Below the pieces are notes generated by a model, which saw only the letters and a program-made list of their open reading frames with translations, made no database searches and had not been told where the DNA came from. A stretch of DNA of 64,000 bases from Roseomonas genomospecies 6 (GTDB lineage Bacteria; Pseudomonadota; Alphaproteobacteria; Azospirillales; Azospirillaceae): the NCBI RefSeq assembly GCF_008365375.1, contig NZ_QOKW01000014.1:105987-169986 (forward strand), written 5' to 3'. Every line of letters starts with the position of its first letter. The stretch's first letter is position 1. Made by a program: the position numbers and the translations under genes. Below, piece after piece: positions 44,480 to 53,878 of this stretch.

Positions 44480-45769
44480 CTAGATCGAGATGTCGACGAG
44501 ACCGTCGATGGGACGGGCGGTGCGTTCGGGCGGCAGGGTGGAGGGAGACTCCGCGAGGCGGATGGCCCGTCCGGCGCCGTCCTCCCGTCCGCCCGGTCCG
44601 TCGCCTTGGCCGGAGAAGGCGAAGCCGCGCGGCTCGCCGTCGCCGCGCAGCGAGAAGTTCAGGGTACCGCCGTCCAGCTCGAACCCGGCGTCGGACAGGG
44701 CGCGCTCCAGATGGTGGATGTCCCGGCGCAGCAGGGCCAGGGTCTCCGGGCTTTCGGCCTGGACATGCAGGGCGACGCGGGCGCCGCTCAGTTCGGCAAC
44801 GACGCGAACGGGGCCAAGCTCCTCCGGCTTCAGGTCGATGTGGAACTCGCCGCCCCCCGTCTCGACGACGCGCACCAGTTGGTTCGCCACCTGGGCGGCG
44901 GGCAGCCGCGCCGCGGCGCTCTCGCCGGGATGCGCCGCGTAGTGGGCCGCCGCATGAACCGCTGGCGGGGCGAGCGTGGAAGGCAATGGCGCGGTCGCCC
45001 CGTCCACCGCCGGAGCGGGTGCGGAAAGCGCTTCCAGTCCGGCGGGCGGGTTGCCGCGGCCTTGCCCCTGTCCCGGATTCTGGTGTCCCGGATTTTGGCC
45101 GGTGCCACCGTTCGACGCGGCGTTGTTGCCCGCTTGGGCCATCGCCTGCTGAAGCTGCGGCGATGGGGCCTGGGCTGCGTCCGTCCTGGCCTGGGGCGGG
45201 GAGTCCGCGGTCTGGAACAGCGGAGCGGCATCCGGTTTGGCGCCGGAGGCCGTGGATGGGATGGGCGGAGCAGCGGGCGCACCGTTCGTGCTCGTGCCGT
45301 CCGGCGCTGACCCATCGGACGCAGCATCGAACGGCATGGCGGCGGGTTCTGCGGGGAGGGGCGCGACCGGCTGCGGCGGGGCTGGTTGGGCTGCAGCCTG
45401 CGCTGGTGGCTGAGATGCCGCGATGGGAGGCGTTGCTGGCAGTCCACCGGACGGAAGCGCCTCAAGCACCATGCCGGTTTCCGCGGTGCCGGGTGCCGTC
45501 GCCGGTGGTGGCGCGGGTGGCGGGGCGGTCAACAGCGGCAAGAGCGCCGCCAGAGCGGCGTCGGCACCGGCCGGCGCGCCGCCGGTCCGGGTGGTGGAAT
45601 CGGGCTGCCCGGTGGTCTCGTCCTCCGCACCCGCGTCATCCATCAGGTCCGCGAAGGGCGTGCCGGACGCTCCATCCTCCCCTGGCGCGCCGGGAGACGG
45701 CGCCGCGCTCTCCGTGGAGCGGACGGGGCGGGGCGGCGGGGCGGCGAGGGCGTCGGGAAGGCTGGGCAT
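44480..45769 (-). CDS. fliK: Flagellar hook-length control protein FliK
   Basis: A 429-aa protein with a long Pro/Ala-rich, low-complexity N-terminal ruler region and a conserved C-terminal domain (residues about 330-415) containing IDLKPEELGPVRVVAELSGA and LHVQAESPETLALLRRD. FliK measures hook length and switches export specificity. Its position between motE and flgD matches that role. Confidence 0.92.
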   Translation of the reverse strand: MPSLPDALAAPPPRPVRSTESAAPSPGAPGEDGASGTPFADLMDDAGAEDETTGQPDSTTRTGGAPAGADAALAALLPLLTAPPPAPPPATAPGTAETGMVLEALPSGGLPATPPIAASQPPAQAAAQPAPPQPVAPLPAEPAAMPFDAASDGSAPDGTSTNGAPAAPPIPSTASGAKPDAAPLFQTADSPPQARTDAAQAPSPQLQQAMAQAGNNAASNGGTGQNPGHQNPGQGQGRGNPPAGLEALSAPAPAVDGATAPLPSTLAPPAVHAAAHYAAHPGESAAARLPAAQVANQLVRVVETGGGEFHIDLKPEELGPVRVVAELSGARVALHVQAESPETLALLRRDIHHLERALSDAGFELDGGTLNFSLRGDGEPRGFAFSGQGDGPGGREDGAGRAIRLAESPSTLPPERTARPIDGLVDISI

Positions 45770-45801
45770 GGTGTCTCTTTGTCTGGCAGCCGCGACCGGG
45801 T

Positions 45802-46506
45802 TCAGTTCGTCGGCGTCTGCGTCAGGCGGACGGGAAGCGGGGCGGGCGGCGGCGGGCGGTCGCCGGGCAGGGCGCGCCGTTGCAGGACGAGGCGGGTGAC
45901 CTCGCGCGCCTTGCTGTCCTCCAGCTCCGCGATGATGGGGGCGGAGCGGCGCTCGGCCATGCGGTCCAGCACGTCGATGATGATGTCGGTTTCCAGGTCG
46001 TTGAAGATGCGCGCGGCGTCGCGCGGCTTCATCGTCTCGTAGATCGTCACCATGCGCTTCAGGTCCTCCGCCTGGAGGGTGGAGCGCTGCTGCATCAGCG
46101 CCTCCACGTCGCGTTTGATGGCGCTCAACCGCTGAATTTGGGCGGTGGCGCGGGTTTCGGCGGCGGCCAGCACCGCTTCCGCCTCGCCGAGATGGCGGGT
46201 GCGTGCGGTCACGTCGGCCTTCTGCTCCGCGATGGCCGCGCGCAGGGCTGGGTCGGTGCAGCTTGTCGCCGGGAGGGCGGCGTCCGCGGGCGGCGTCGTG
46301 GCGGGCAGCGCGGACAGGACAGGCGCCGGTTCGGGCACTGCCTCGGGCGTTCCGTTCTTCAGGTCCTTGGCCCAGGGGCGCTCATGCTTGCCGAATTCGC
46401 GGTCGAATTGCTGGGCGACCACGGGCAGCCCCTCCATCAGCGAGCCGAGCTTGAGCGGCAGCACCATCAGGATTGCCACCAGCGTGATGGGAAGTACGCG
46501 CAGCAT
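45802..46506 (-). CDS. motE: MotE-family flagellar chaperone-like protein
   Basis: This 234-aa protein has an N-terminal hydrophobic anchor or signal (LPITLVAILMVLPLKLGSL). A coiled coil (residues 95-150) follows, then a MgtE-N-like segment (MVTIYETMKPRDAARIFNDL then ETDIIIDVLDRMAERRSAPI). This is the MotE layout known from rhizobia, where MotE is a periplasmic chaperone for MotC. It is three bases downstream of the DUF6468 gene. The exact role here is inferred. Confidence 0.78.
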   Translation of the reverse strand: MLRVLPITLVAILMVLPLKLGSLMEGLPVVAQQFDREFGKHERPWAKDLKNGTPEAVPEPAPVLSALPATTPPADAALPATSCTDPALRAAIAEQKADVTARTRHLGEAEAVLAAAETRATAQIQRLSAIKRDVEALMQQRSTLQAEDLKRMVTIYETMKPRDAARIFNDLETDIIIDVLDRMAERRSAPIIAELEDSKAREVTRLVLQRRALPGDRPPPPAPLPVRLTQTPTN

Positions 46507-46509
46507 GGC

Positions 46510-47118
46510 TCAGCGCTCCGGTCCGATGGCCCGCAGCCGGGCGTAGAAGGCGTTGGCCGCCTGCTGCCGGGCGCCGCCGGCCTCCGCGTCGGGCGTCTCC
46601 TCCTCCGCCGCGCGGATGGCGGCGGCGGCCAGGGCGGCGACGCGCATCGGGCGGAAGCCGTCCTCGTCCTCGACCATGGGGGTGTCCGCTTCCGGGACGG
46701 ACGGCGCGACCGGCGCAGGTTCGGCAACCGCCGGGGACGGCGGGGCCGGGCGGGGCCGCGGGCGCGGGACAGGGCCATCCTCCAGCCGGCGGACCAGGGC
46801 GCGGGCTTCCTGCACGGACGCCTCGATGCGCTTGGAGGCGCGTTCGCAGGAGCCGAGCACCAGCGCCGCCTCCTCCGTCACGCCCTTGGCGCGGTCCAGC
46901 CCGTCGGACAGCTTGGCGGACGCCTCCGTCGCCGCGGCGACCAGCCGCTGCACCGAGGCTTCCGTCTCGTCGATGGTCTTGGAAAAAGTGCCGATCAGCG
47001 CGCCGATCTCGGCCTGGCTGGAGCGCATCACCTTCAGCCGCTTGTTGACGATCACCAGGAACACCGTGGCGGTGACGAGCATGACCGCCAGCGCGGCGTC
47101 AATGAGGAATGAGACCAT
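46510..47118 (-). CDS. DUF6468 flagellar-cluster membrane protein
   Basis: A 202-aa protein with an N-terminal transmembrane segment (FLIDAALAVMLVTATVFLVI), a helical cytoplasmic domain (RLKVMRSSQAEIGALIGTFS) and a Pro-rich tail. It is known from flagellar clusters of alphaproteobacteria without assigned function. Its start overlaps the fliM 3' end by 20 bases, showing tight coupling to C-ring synthesis. Confidence 0.82.
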   Translation of the reverse strand: MVSFLIDAALAVMLVTATVFLVIVNKRLKVMRSSQAEIGALIGTFSKTIDETEASVQRLVAAATEASAKLSDGLDRAKGVTEEAALVLGSCERASKRIEASVQEARALVRRLEDGPVPRPRPRPAPPSPAVAEPAPVAPSVPEADTPMVEDEDGFRPMRVAALAAAAIRAAEEETPDAEAGGARQQAANAFYARLRAIGPER

Positions 47119-48214
47119 CGATCAGCTCCTGCTTGGTCTCCAGGTCGGTGTCGATCTTGACGGAGATGTTGCCGTTGCGCTGGCCCATGTGGCCGGCGAA
47201 GAGGGGGGTGGTCTTGCTTTGCAGCACCACCGGCGCGTCGGGGTCGATGCGCAGCTTCAGCGAGGTGCCCTTTTCCCAGTTCAGGACCTCGCCCAGCGAC
47301 ACCTGCGTCTGCTGGAGCACGGCGACGAGATCCAGCTTGGCGCGCATCAGCTCGGCCTTCAGGTGGCTTTCCCACACCGTGTCGTGGCCGAACTTCTCGC
47401 CCATGAAGGTCTGCACCAGCTTGCCGCGCACCGGCTCCAGCGTGGCGTAGGGGATGACCACCTCGGCATGGCCGGTGCGGCGTTCCACCTCCACCGCGAT
47501 GCGCACGCGGATCACCGCGTTGGTGGCGCGGGTGATGGTGGCGAATTGCGGGTTCGTTTCCAGCCGGTCGAAGGTGAAGTCGATGGGCGTGATCGGGTCG
47601 AAGGACTGGCTGAGGTCCTGGAGGATGACCCGGATGAGCCGTTCGGTGATCTTGCGCTCGATGGAGGTGTAGCTGCGCCCGTCGATGCGCCGGGCGCGGC
47701 TGCGCCGCCCGCCCAGGAGCACGTCCATCATGCAGTAGATCAGCGCGCTGTCCACCGACACGACGATGTGGTTGTCCCACTGCTCCGCCCGCGCGACGCC
47801 GACCAGGGCCGGAAGCTCGATGGTGTCGAGGAACTCGTTGTAGCGCAGCCAGTCGATGCGCAGCAGGCTGGCCTCCACGCTGGTGGACGAGAACTGGCGC
47901 AGCGACGTGTTCAGCAGCCGGACCATGCGGTCGAAGACCACGTCCAGCATCGGCAGCCGGTCCTTGTTGACCGTCGTCGTGCTGACCAGCCGTTCGATGG
48001 CGCGGGTCTGTCCGGCGGATTCCGTCTGCGGCCCGACGGCGAAGTTCAGAAGGCGGTCGATCTCCTCCTGGCTCAGCTCCTTGGTGTCGGCCATCAGGGC
48101 GGCGGCTTCGGACTCACCGGCGCCGGCGTCCAGGCCCCAGTCCAGATCGTCCCCGCCGCCGCCGCTTTCGCCGCCGCCGTCCGTGTCGATGGCCGTGTCG
48201 ATGGGAGTGCTCAT
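47099..48214 (-). CDS. fliM: Flagellar motor switch protein FliM
   Basis: A 371-aa C-ring protein. ELSQEEIDRLLNFAVG is the N-terminal entry to the switch domain (the extreme N-terminus is an acidic, Gly-rich stretch). The middle domain has RIDWLRYNEFLDTIELPALV and RITERLIRVILQDL-like helices (KITERLIRVILQDLSQSF). The C-terminal domain is FliN-like (VSLGEVLNWEKGTSLKLRID). It binds CheY-P and FliG. The start at 48214 is 17 bases after fliL. Confidence 0.96.
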   Translation of the reverse strand: MSTPIDTAIDTDGGGESGGGGDDLDWGLDAGAGESEAAALMADTKELSQEEIDRLLNFAVGPQTESAGQTRAIERLVSTTTVNKDRLPMLDVVFDRMVRLLNTSLRQFSSTSVEASLLRIDWLRYNEFLDTIELPALVGVARAEQWDNHIVVSVDSALIYCMMDVLLGGRRSRARRIDGRSYTSIERKITERLIRVILQDLSQSFDPITPIDFTFDRLETNPQFATITRATNAVIRVRIAVEVERRTGHAEVVIPYATLEPVRGKLVQTFMGEKFGHDTVWESHLKAELMRAKLDLVAVLQQTQVSLGEVLNWEKGTSLKLRIDPDAPVVLQSKTTPLFAGHMGQRNGNISVKIDTDLETKQELIDGLIPH

Positions 48215-48231
48215 CCGTTCCTCTGGGTCGG

Positions 48232-48732
48232 CTATTGGGTGAGAAGGCTGCGCAGCAGGACGTCGGACACCGTGTCCGGGCCGAGGATCAGGTTGAAGCG
48301 GCGGCGCAGTTCCCCGCGCAGCCGCAGCAGACCGGCGGAGCCGCGCAGGTCGTGCTGATCGATGTTGCGCAGGAACTCCTGCTGGGCGTTGACGAGGTGG
48401 GGCATCGCCTGCTCCACCCGTCCGCGGTCCCCGGGCGCCAGCGCCAGCGTCACCCCGATCTTCATGAAGCGCGACGGCGTGTCCGGGCGCAGGTTCACCA
48501 GCAACTCCGGCATGTCGAGCGTCGCCTGGGCCGGTTCGGCGATGGGCGTGCCCTCGAACAGCCGCGCCACCCCGTCCGGCCCGACGGCCATCCAGTAGCC
48601 GCCGAACCCCGCCGCCGCGACGCCGCACAGGGCCGCCGCACCCAGCGCCAGCCGGGCCAGCGGCAGCACGATGACGTACATCCGCTGCCGGCCCGGCGTT
48701 CCCGTCCTTGCCTTTCCAGCATCTGTATTCAT
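48232..48732 (-). CDS. fliL: Flagellar basal body-associated protein FliL
   Basis: A 166-aa stator-associated membrane protein. It has one N-terminal membrane span (LARLALGAAALCGVAAAGFG) and a periplasmic domain with PELLVNLRPDTPSRFMKIGV then TLAL, and a final DTVSDVLLRSLLTQ, as in FliL. First gene of the leftward unit, it is divergent from fliF. The ATG at 48732 was chosen over a TTG six codons upstream. Confidence 0.9.
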   Translation of the reverse strand: MNTDAGKARTGTPGRQRMYVIVLPLARLALGAAALCGVAAAGFGGYWMAVGPDGVARLFEGTPIAEPAQATLDMPELLVNLRPDTPSRFMKIGVTLALAPGDRGRVEQAMPHLVNAQQEFLRNIDQHDLRGSAGLLRLRGELRRRFNLILGPDTVSDVLLRSLLTQ

Positions 48733-48919
48733 CGCGTCCGGCGCCTCCAAAATACCGAAAATTTGAGATACCGTTTTAAACGATCAAGTTTTAGCGACTT
48801 CCTTCCGGTTCATCTTCGCGGCTTTTACTCCGCTTAAAAGTCATCCGGGTAGGTTGTGAAGGCTCACGGGGTGAACATTACGGTCCCCGCTTTTCGGAAA
48901 CTTTAAAGGTGCGGGTGTC
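48733..48919. promoter_or_regulatory. Divergent fliL/fliF promoter region
   Basis: 187 bases, AT-richer than the surroundings. They hold two GTTTTA direct repeats (48773 and 48788 region) and a CTTTTA-ctccgct-TAAAAG dyad near 48823-48839. No good sigma54 or sigma28 match was found. A master regulator binding here could control both flagellar units at once. Confidence 0.35.
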
Positions 48920-50620
48920 GTGACGGGACTGATCGACAATCTGCGGACGCTTGGGCGCACGCGCCTTCTGGTGCTGGCCGGCACGGGCGTCGGCATCGTC
49001 CTGGCGGTCGCCACCATGGCGGTTCTGCTGTCGCGGCCGCACATGACGCCGCTCTACACCGGGCTGGAACCGGCGGAGGCCGGGCGGATCGTCAAGGCGG
49101 TGGAGGCCATGGGCGTGCCCGTGTCCGCCGCCTTCGACGGCACCGCCGTCCAGGTGCCGGAGGCCGAGGTGCCGCGGCTGCGCATGCTGTTGGCCGAACA
49201 GGGCCTGCCGTCGCGCGGCGGCATCGGCTACGAGCTGTTCGACACCAACAAGCCGCTGGGCATCACCAGCTTCATGCAGCGGATGAACCGGCTGCGCGCC
49301 ATGGAAGGCGAACTGGCCCGCACCATCGAGACGCTGTCCGGCATCGAGGCGGCGCGGGTCCACATCGTGCTGCCCGACCGCGAGGAGTTCTCGCGCGCCG
49401 CCCCCACCCCGACCGCCTCCATCCTGGTGCGCATGCGGGGCCGGGCGCCGCTGGAGCGGCGGCAGGCGCTGTCCATCCGCCACCTTGTTTCCGCCGCCGT
49501 TCCCAACCTGAAGCCGAGCGCCGTCACCGTGCTCGACGCCTCCGGCGAAGTGCTGCTGACCGAGGAGGATGGCGACGTCCGGTCGTCCGCGAAGGTGGAC
49601 GGGCTGCGCGCCGGTCACGAGACGCGCATCTCCCGCGCCATCGAACAGATGCTGGTGGCACGGCTGGGGCAGGGCAATGTTCGCGTTCAGGTTGCTGTCG
49701 ATGTCGAAACCAAGCGCGAGGTCGTGCGCAGCCAGAGCTTCGATCCGAACAGCCAGGTCGTCCGCTCCACCCAGACGGTGCAGGAGCAGGACCGCAGCCT
49801 GGACAGCACGGGCGAACCGCCGGTCACCGCCGAACAGAACCTGCCGCAGCGCGAGGTGCGCGCCCAGACCCAGAACAACCGCTCCTCCACCGACTCCAAA
49901 CGCCAGGAGGAGACGGTCAATTACGAGATCTCCAACGTCGCCCGCGAAACCGTGATCGAGCCGGGCGACATCCGCCGCGTCAGCGTCGCGGTGCTGGTCA
50001 ACGGCACCTGGGTGACGGCGCAGGACGGTACCCGCAGCTACGAGGCCCGCGCGCCCGAGGAGTTGCAGCGCATCACCGAACTGGTGCGTTCCGCCATGGG
50101 CTATGACGAGGCGCGCGGCGACCGGGTGACCGTGGACAACCTGGAGTTCGTCAATCTCGCCCCCGATCTGGGCGCCCGCGAGCCGATGGCGGAGATCGTC
50201 GACACGCTCAGCCGCAACGTGATGACGCTGATCCAGTGGGTGATCCTGCTGGTGCTCTGCGGGCTGCTGATCGTGCTGGGTCTGCGCCCGCTGATCCGCC
50301 GCGTCTTCCCGGCGCCGGAACCGACAGCGGCGGAAACGCCGGCCCCGGCGCTGGCCGCGGGGGCGGCCATGCCGCAGCTCACCGGTCCGGCCATGGGCGG
50401 CGATTCCGCCATGCAGACGGCCCAGCTCACCGACGCGGGCGAACCGGTGACGGCGGCCCTGCCGGGCATCGAGGAGACGATGGACCAGCTCATCGAACTG
50501 CGCACGGTGGAAGGCCGGGTGCGCGCCTCCTCCATCCGCCGGCTGGGCGACATCGTGGACCAGTACCCGGATGAGGCGATCGACATCCTGCGCTCCTGGC
50601 TCTACGAGGAGGCGGTCTGA
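48920..50620 (+). CDS. fliF: Flagellar MS-ring protein FliF
   Basis: A 566-aa membrane ring protein. The first membrane span is GTGVGIVLAVATMAVLL. The conserved secretin-like ring region has TPLYTGLEPAEAGRIVKAVE and GIGYELFDTNKPLGITSFMQ. The second span near the C-terminus is LIQWVILLVLCGLLIVLGL. The C-terminal tail (VRASSIRRLGDIVDQYPDEA) contacts FliG. The start codon is GTG. Its stop overlaps the fliH start. Confidence 0.97.
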   Translation: MTGLIDNLRTLGRTRLLVLAGTGVGIVLAVATMAVLLSRPHMTPLYTGLEPAEAGRIVKAVEAMGVPVSAAFDGTAVQVPEAEVPRLRMLLAEQGLPSRGGIGYELFDTNKPLGITSFMQRMNRLRAMEGELARTIETLSGIEAARVHIVLPDREEFSRAAPTPTASILVRMRGRAPLERRQALSIRHLVSAAVPNLKPSAVTVLDASGEVLLTEEDGDVRSSAKVDGLRAGHETRISRAIEQMLVARLGQGNVRVQVAVDVETKREVVRSQSFDPNSQVVRSTQTVQEQDRSLDSTGEPPVTAEQNLPQREVRAQTQNNRSSTDSKRQEETVNYEISNVARETVIEPGDIRRVSVAVLVNGTWVTAQDGTRSYEARAPEELQRITELVRSAMGYDEARGDRVTVDNLEFVNLAPDLGAREPMAEIVDTLSRNVMTLIQWVILLVLCGLLIVLGLRPLIRRVFPAPEPTAAETPAPALAAGAAMPQLTGPAMGGDSAMQTAQLTDAGEPVTAALPGIEETMDQLIELRTVEGRVRASSIRRLGDIVDQYPDEAIDILRSWLYEEAV

Positions 50621-51354
50621 TGGGCTACCCGCGCTACCGCTTCGACCAGCGCTTCGACAGCACCGCCCAGGCTGCAGCGGAAGCGGCGGCGGAGTTCGGC
50701 GCCGCGGTGCCGGACCCGGACCCGGTCGATCCGTTGGATGAACTCGTTCACTCCGAACGCCATCTCCAGGCCGCCGTCTACGGCGCCGAAGTCCGCGCCT
50801 TCGCTGAAGGGGTGGAGCAGGGCCGGCGCGAGGGGGTGGCGGAGGCCGCGGCCCGCACCGACGCCGCGCTGGCCCAGGCGCTCTCCCGCCTCGACGAACG
50901 GCTCACCGGTCTGGACGAGCGCTTCGCCGACGCCCTGCGCGGGGTGGAGGCGCAGGGATCGGCGGTGATGCTGGCGCTCGTCCGCCGTCTCGCCCCGGCG
51001 CTGCTGGAGCGGATCGGGGCGGCGGAAACCGAACGGCTCGCCGCGGACGCGCTGCGGCTGGCCGGCGGGTCGCCGCGTCTGCGGCTGCGCGTCCACCCCG
51101 ATCTGGCCGAACCGGTCCGCGCGCGGCTGGCCGATCCCGAAGCCTCCGGTTTCAAAGGCTCGCTGGAGGTCGTTGCCGACCAGTCCCAGCCACCGGGCGG
51201 GATCGACGCCGCCTGGGAAGCCGGCGGCCTCCGCTACGACCCCGCGGCGGTGGAGCGCGCCGTCGGCGGTCTGTGCGACCGCGCGCTGGCCGCCCTGTCC
51301 ACCGAACATGACCTTCTCACCGACACGGAAAGCACCGCATCATGGCCCCACTGA
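50620..51354 (+). CDS. fliH: Flagellar export regulator FliH
   Basis: A 244-aa cytoplasmic protein with FliH layout: a charged N-terminus, a long alpha-helix with EVRAFAEGVEQGRREGVAEA, and a C-terminal domain (SPRLRLRVHPDLAEPVRARL then GGIDAAWEAGG). FliH normally binds the ATPase FliI, which is not in this window. It overlaps fliN by 13 bases. Confidence 0.85.
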   Translation: MGYPRYRFDQRFDSTAQAAAEAAAEFGAAVPDPDPVDPLDELVHSERHLQAAVYGAEVRAFAEGVEQGRREGVAEAAARTDAALAQALSRLDERLTGLDERFADALRGVEAQGSAVMLALVRRLAPALLERIGAAETERLAADALRLAGGSPRLRLRVHPDLAEPVRARLADPEASGFKGSLEVVADQSQPPGGIDAAWEAGGLRYDPAAVERAVGGLCDRALAALSTEHDLLTDTESTASWPH

Positions 51355-51695
51355 ACCTCGACGTTCTGGAAGACGACGCCAAGCCCGCCGAGAAGGACGC
51401 TGCCGGAATTCCCACCGCGGCACCGGCTGGCGGCCTCTCTGCCGGATCGATGAACGCCATCTACAACGTCCCGGTGGACGTGCAGGTCGTGCTGGGTCGC
51501 ACCAGCATGCTGGTGGCGCAACTCCTGAAGCTCGGGCGCGGCGCCGTGGTCGAGCTGGAGCGCAAGGTGGACGAGCCGGTGGAGGTTTTGGTGAACCACC
51601 GTCTGGTCGCCCGCGGCGAGGTGGTGATCGTCGAGGACCAGCGGCTGGGCGTTACGCTGACCGAGATCGTGCGCACCGATCTGGCGATCGATTGA
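51342..51695 (+). CDS. fliN: Flagellar motor switch protein FliN
   Basis: A 117-aa C-ring protein. The SpoA-like domain is clear (VPVDVQVVLGRTSMLVAQLL, then VDEPVEVLVNHRLVARGEVV and VGVTLTEIV-type ending RLGVTLTEIVRTD). The N-terminal 35 residues are acidic and Pro/Ala-rich. Coupled to fliH by overlap. Confidence 0.95.
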   Translation: MAPLNLDVLEDDAKPAEKDAAGIPTAAPAGGLSAGSMNAIYNVPVDVQVVLGRTSMLVAQLLKLGRGAVVELERKVDEPVEVLVNHRLVARGEVVIVEDQRLGVTLTEIVRTDLAID

Positions 51696-51718
51696 CCTCC
51701 ATCCACCGGGCTCCCATC

Positions 51719-52501
51719 ATGATCCGACGCCTGCTTCCGCCCGCCCTCGCCCTTGCGTTCGCCGTGCTGCTTCCCGCGGCGGCCTGGGCGCAGTCGGGCG
51801 GGCTGGACCTGTCCTCCATCGGCAGCGCGCTCGGCAGCGCCACGGGGGAGAGCGGGTCGCTGTCCGGGCGCGTCATCCAGGGCATCGTGCTTCTGACGGT
51901 GCTCAGCGTGGCGCCGGGGCTGCTGGTCATGGCGACCTCCTTCACCCGGATCATCGTCGTGCTGTCGCTCCTGCGCTCCGCGCTGGGGCTTCAGCAGTCG
52001 CCGCCGAACATGGTGCTGATCAGCCTCGCCATGTTCCTGACCTTCCACATCATGGGGCCGGTCTTCGACGCGGCGTGGCAGGACGGGCTGCGTCCCATGC
52101 TGAACGAGCAGGTGACCGAGGAGCAGGGGCTGGAGCGGATGGTGGAGCCCTTCCGCAACTTCATGGCCTCCCAGGTGCGGGACAAGGACCTGTCGGCCTT
52201 CGCCGGATTTTCCGGCAAGCCGGAGTCCGAGCAGCCGATGACAGCGGCCACCGCCGACCTGCGCATCCTGGTCCCGGCCTTCCTGCTGTCGGAGCTGCGC
52301 CGCGCCTTCGAGATCGGGTTCCTGATCTTCCTGCCCTTCCTGGTGATCGACATGGTGGTGGCGGCGGTTCTGATGGCGATGGGCATGATGATGCTGCCGC
52401 CGGTGATGATCGCGCTGCCCTTCAAGATCATCTTCTTCGTGCTGACCGACGGCTGGTTCCTGATCGCCAACAGCCTGATCCGCTCCTATGGGGGAGTCTG
52501 A
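51719..52501 (+). CDS. fliP: Flagellar export gate protein FliP
   Basis: A 260-aa polytopic core of the flagellar type III export gate. A cleavable-type N-terminus (AFAVLLPAAAWA) is followed by ATSFTRIIVVLSLLRSALGL, MVLISLAMFLTFHIMGPVFD and AFEIGFLIFLPFLVIDMVVA then ALPFKIIFFVLTDGW, all family signatures. It is 23 bases after fliN. fliQ and fliR are not here. Confidence 0.97.
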   Translation: MIRRLLPPALALAFAVLLPAAAWAQSGGLDLSSIGSALGSATGESGSLSGRVIQGIVLLTVLSVAPGLLVMATSFTRIIVVLSLLRSALGLQQSPPNMVLISLAMFLTFHIMGPVFDAAWQDGLRPMLNEQVTEEQGLERMVEPFRNFMASQVRDKDLSAFAGFSGKPESEQPMTAATADLRILVPAFLLSELRRAFEIGFLIFLPFLVIDMVVAAVLMAMGMMMLPPVMIALPFKIIFFVLTDGWFLIANSLIRSYGGV

Positions 52502-52505
52502 TGCG

Positions 52506-52814
52506 ATGACCGAGCCCCGGCTGCTGCCCGCCCATTCCTCCGCCGGTCTGCCGGCGCCGCCCACGGCACCCCCCGCCGGGGCCGCGGGCGTCGCCGACAG
52601 CGTGACCGCCTTCGCCAGGCGGCGGGGCGTCACGGTGGACGACGAGACGGCCATCGTCACGCTTCTGAACGCGCTCGACCCCAACCCGCTGGTGCCGCAC
52701 CGCATGGTGCTGGTCGCCGGCAGCGTCCTGGCGAACGCCTTCCGTCACGACCGCTCGCAGGATGGGCGGGACGATTCCGACCGCTCCTCCCTGACCGCCG
52801 ACCGCTTCTTCTGA
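52506..52814 (+). CDS. Small unknown protein between fliP and fliG
   Basis: A 102-aa protein with a Pro/Ala-rich first third, then a short helical part (FARRRGVTVDDETAIVTLLN) and an acidic/Ser end. No membrane segment or signal. I do not recognise a family. The reading frame is framed by fliP (4 bases) and fliG (9 bases), so it is very likely co-transcribed. An upstream ATG at 52488 overlapping fliP is an alternative start. Assembly or chaperone function is a guess. Confidence 0.65.
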   Translation: MTEPRLLPAHSSAGLPAPPTAPPAGAAGVADSVTAFARRRGVTVDDETAIVTLLNALDPNPLVPHRMVLVAGSVLANAFRHDRSQDGRDDSDRSSLTADRFF

Positions 52815-52823
52815 GGTGCCAGA

Positions 52824-53852
52824 ATGGGCATGCCGATCAAGATCCGAGACAATTTCAAGAGCCTGAGCGGTTCGGAGAGGACCGCGGTCATCTTCCTGGC
52901 GCTGGGGGAGGAGCGCGGCTCCCGCCTGATGGAGCGGCTGGACGACGACGAGATCCGCATGGTCAGCCGCGCCATGGCCAGCCTCGGCAACGTCACGTCG
53001 AACCTCGTCGAGGCGCTGCTGCGCAGCTTCACGGAGCGTTTCGCCAACACCGGCTCCGTCGTCGGCTCCTACGACAGCACGGAGCGCATGCTCTCCCGCT
53101 TCCTGCCCGGCGACCGCGTGTCGGAGATCATGGGCGAGATCCGCGGCCCGGCGGGCCGCACCATGTGGGAGAAGATGTCCAACGTGAACGAGGGCGTGCT
53201 CGCGACCTATCTGGCGGGCGAGTACCCGCAGACGGCGGCGGTCATCCTGTCCCGCATGCGCAGCGACCACGCCGCCAAGGTGCTGCCGCTGCTGCCCCCG
53301 GCGCTGCGGCTGGAGGTGATCGAGCGGATGATCCAGATCGAATCCGTGCAGCGCGAGGTGCTTCTGGACATCGAATCCATCCTGCACAACGAGTTCATGG
53401 CGAACTACGCCCGCACCCACGGCGCCGACACGCACGAGCGGATGGCCGACATCTTCAACCGCATCGACCGCGACACGATGTCGGAGATCTTCGGCGATCT
53501 GGACGCGCTGATGCCGGAATCGACCCAGCGCATCCGCCAGCTCATGTTCACCTTCGAGGATCTGCTGCGGCTCGACCGGGTGTCGCTCCAGGCGGTGATC
53601 CGGCGCTGCGACACGGGCCAGCTCGCCATTGCGCTGAAGGGGGCGGAGGCGGTGCAGCGCGACCATTTCCTGTCCGTGCTGTCCGAGCGCGCCCGCCTGA
53701 TCCTTCAGGACGAGATCGAAAACATGGGGCCGGTGCGCATGCGCGACGTGAACGAGGCGCAGGCGGAGATCGTGCAGGTCGCCAAGTCCATGGCCGACGA
53801 CGGGGCCATCGTCCTCCCGCAATCGGACGAAGCGGACGCCGTGGTTTACTGA
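52824..53852 (+). CDS. fliG: Flagellar motor switch protein FliG
   Basis: A 342-aa rotor protein that generates torque with MotA. The N-terminal domain (LSGSERTAVIFLALGEERGS) binds FliF. The middle domain has GEYPQTAAVILSRMRSDHAA then KVLPLLPP, with the EHPQ-equivalent written EYPQ. The C-terminal charged helix region has RIRQLMFTFEDLLRLDRVSL then QAVIRRCD. Length is as expected. Confidence 0.97.
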   Translation: MGMPIKIRDNFKSLSGSERTAVIFLALGEERGSRLMERLDDDEIRMVSRAMASLGNVTSNLVEALLRSFTERFANTGSVVGSYDSTERMLSRFLPGDRVSEIMGEIRGPAGRTMWEKMSNVNEGVLATYLAGEYPQTAAVILSRMRSDHAAKVLPLLPPALRLEVIERMIQIESVQREVLLDIESILHNEFMANYARTHGADTHERMADIFNRIDRDTMSEIFGDLDALMPESTQRIRQLMFTFEDLLRLDRVSLQAVIRRCDTGQLAIALKGAEAVQRDHFLSVLSERARLILQDEIENMGPVRMRDVNEAQAEIVQVAKSMADDGAIVLPQSDEADAVVY

Positions 53853-53878
53853 GCCACGGTTTGCTGAGGGGTGCAGGG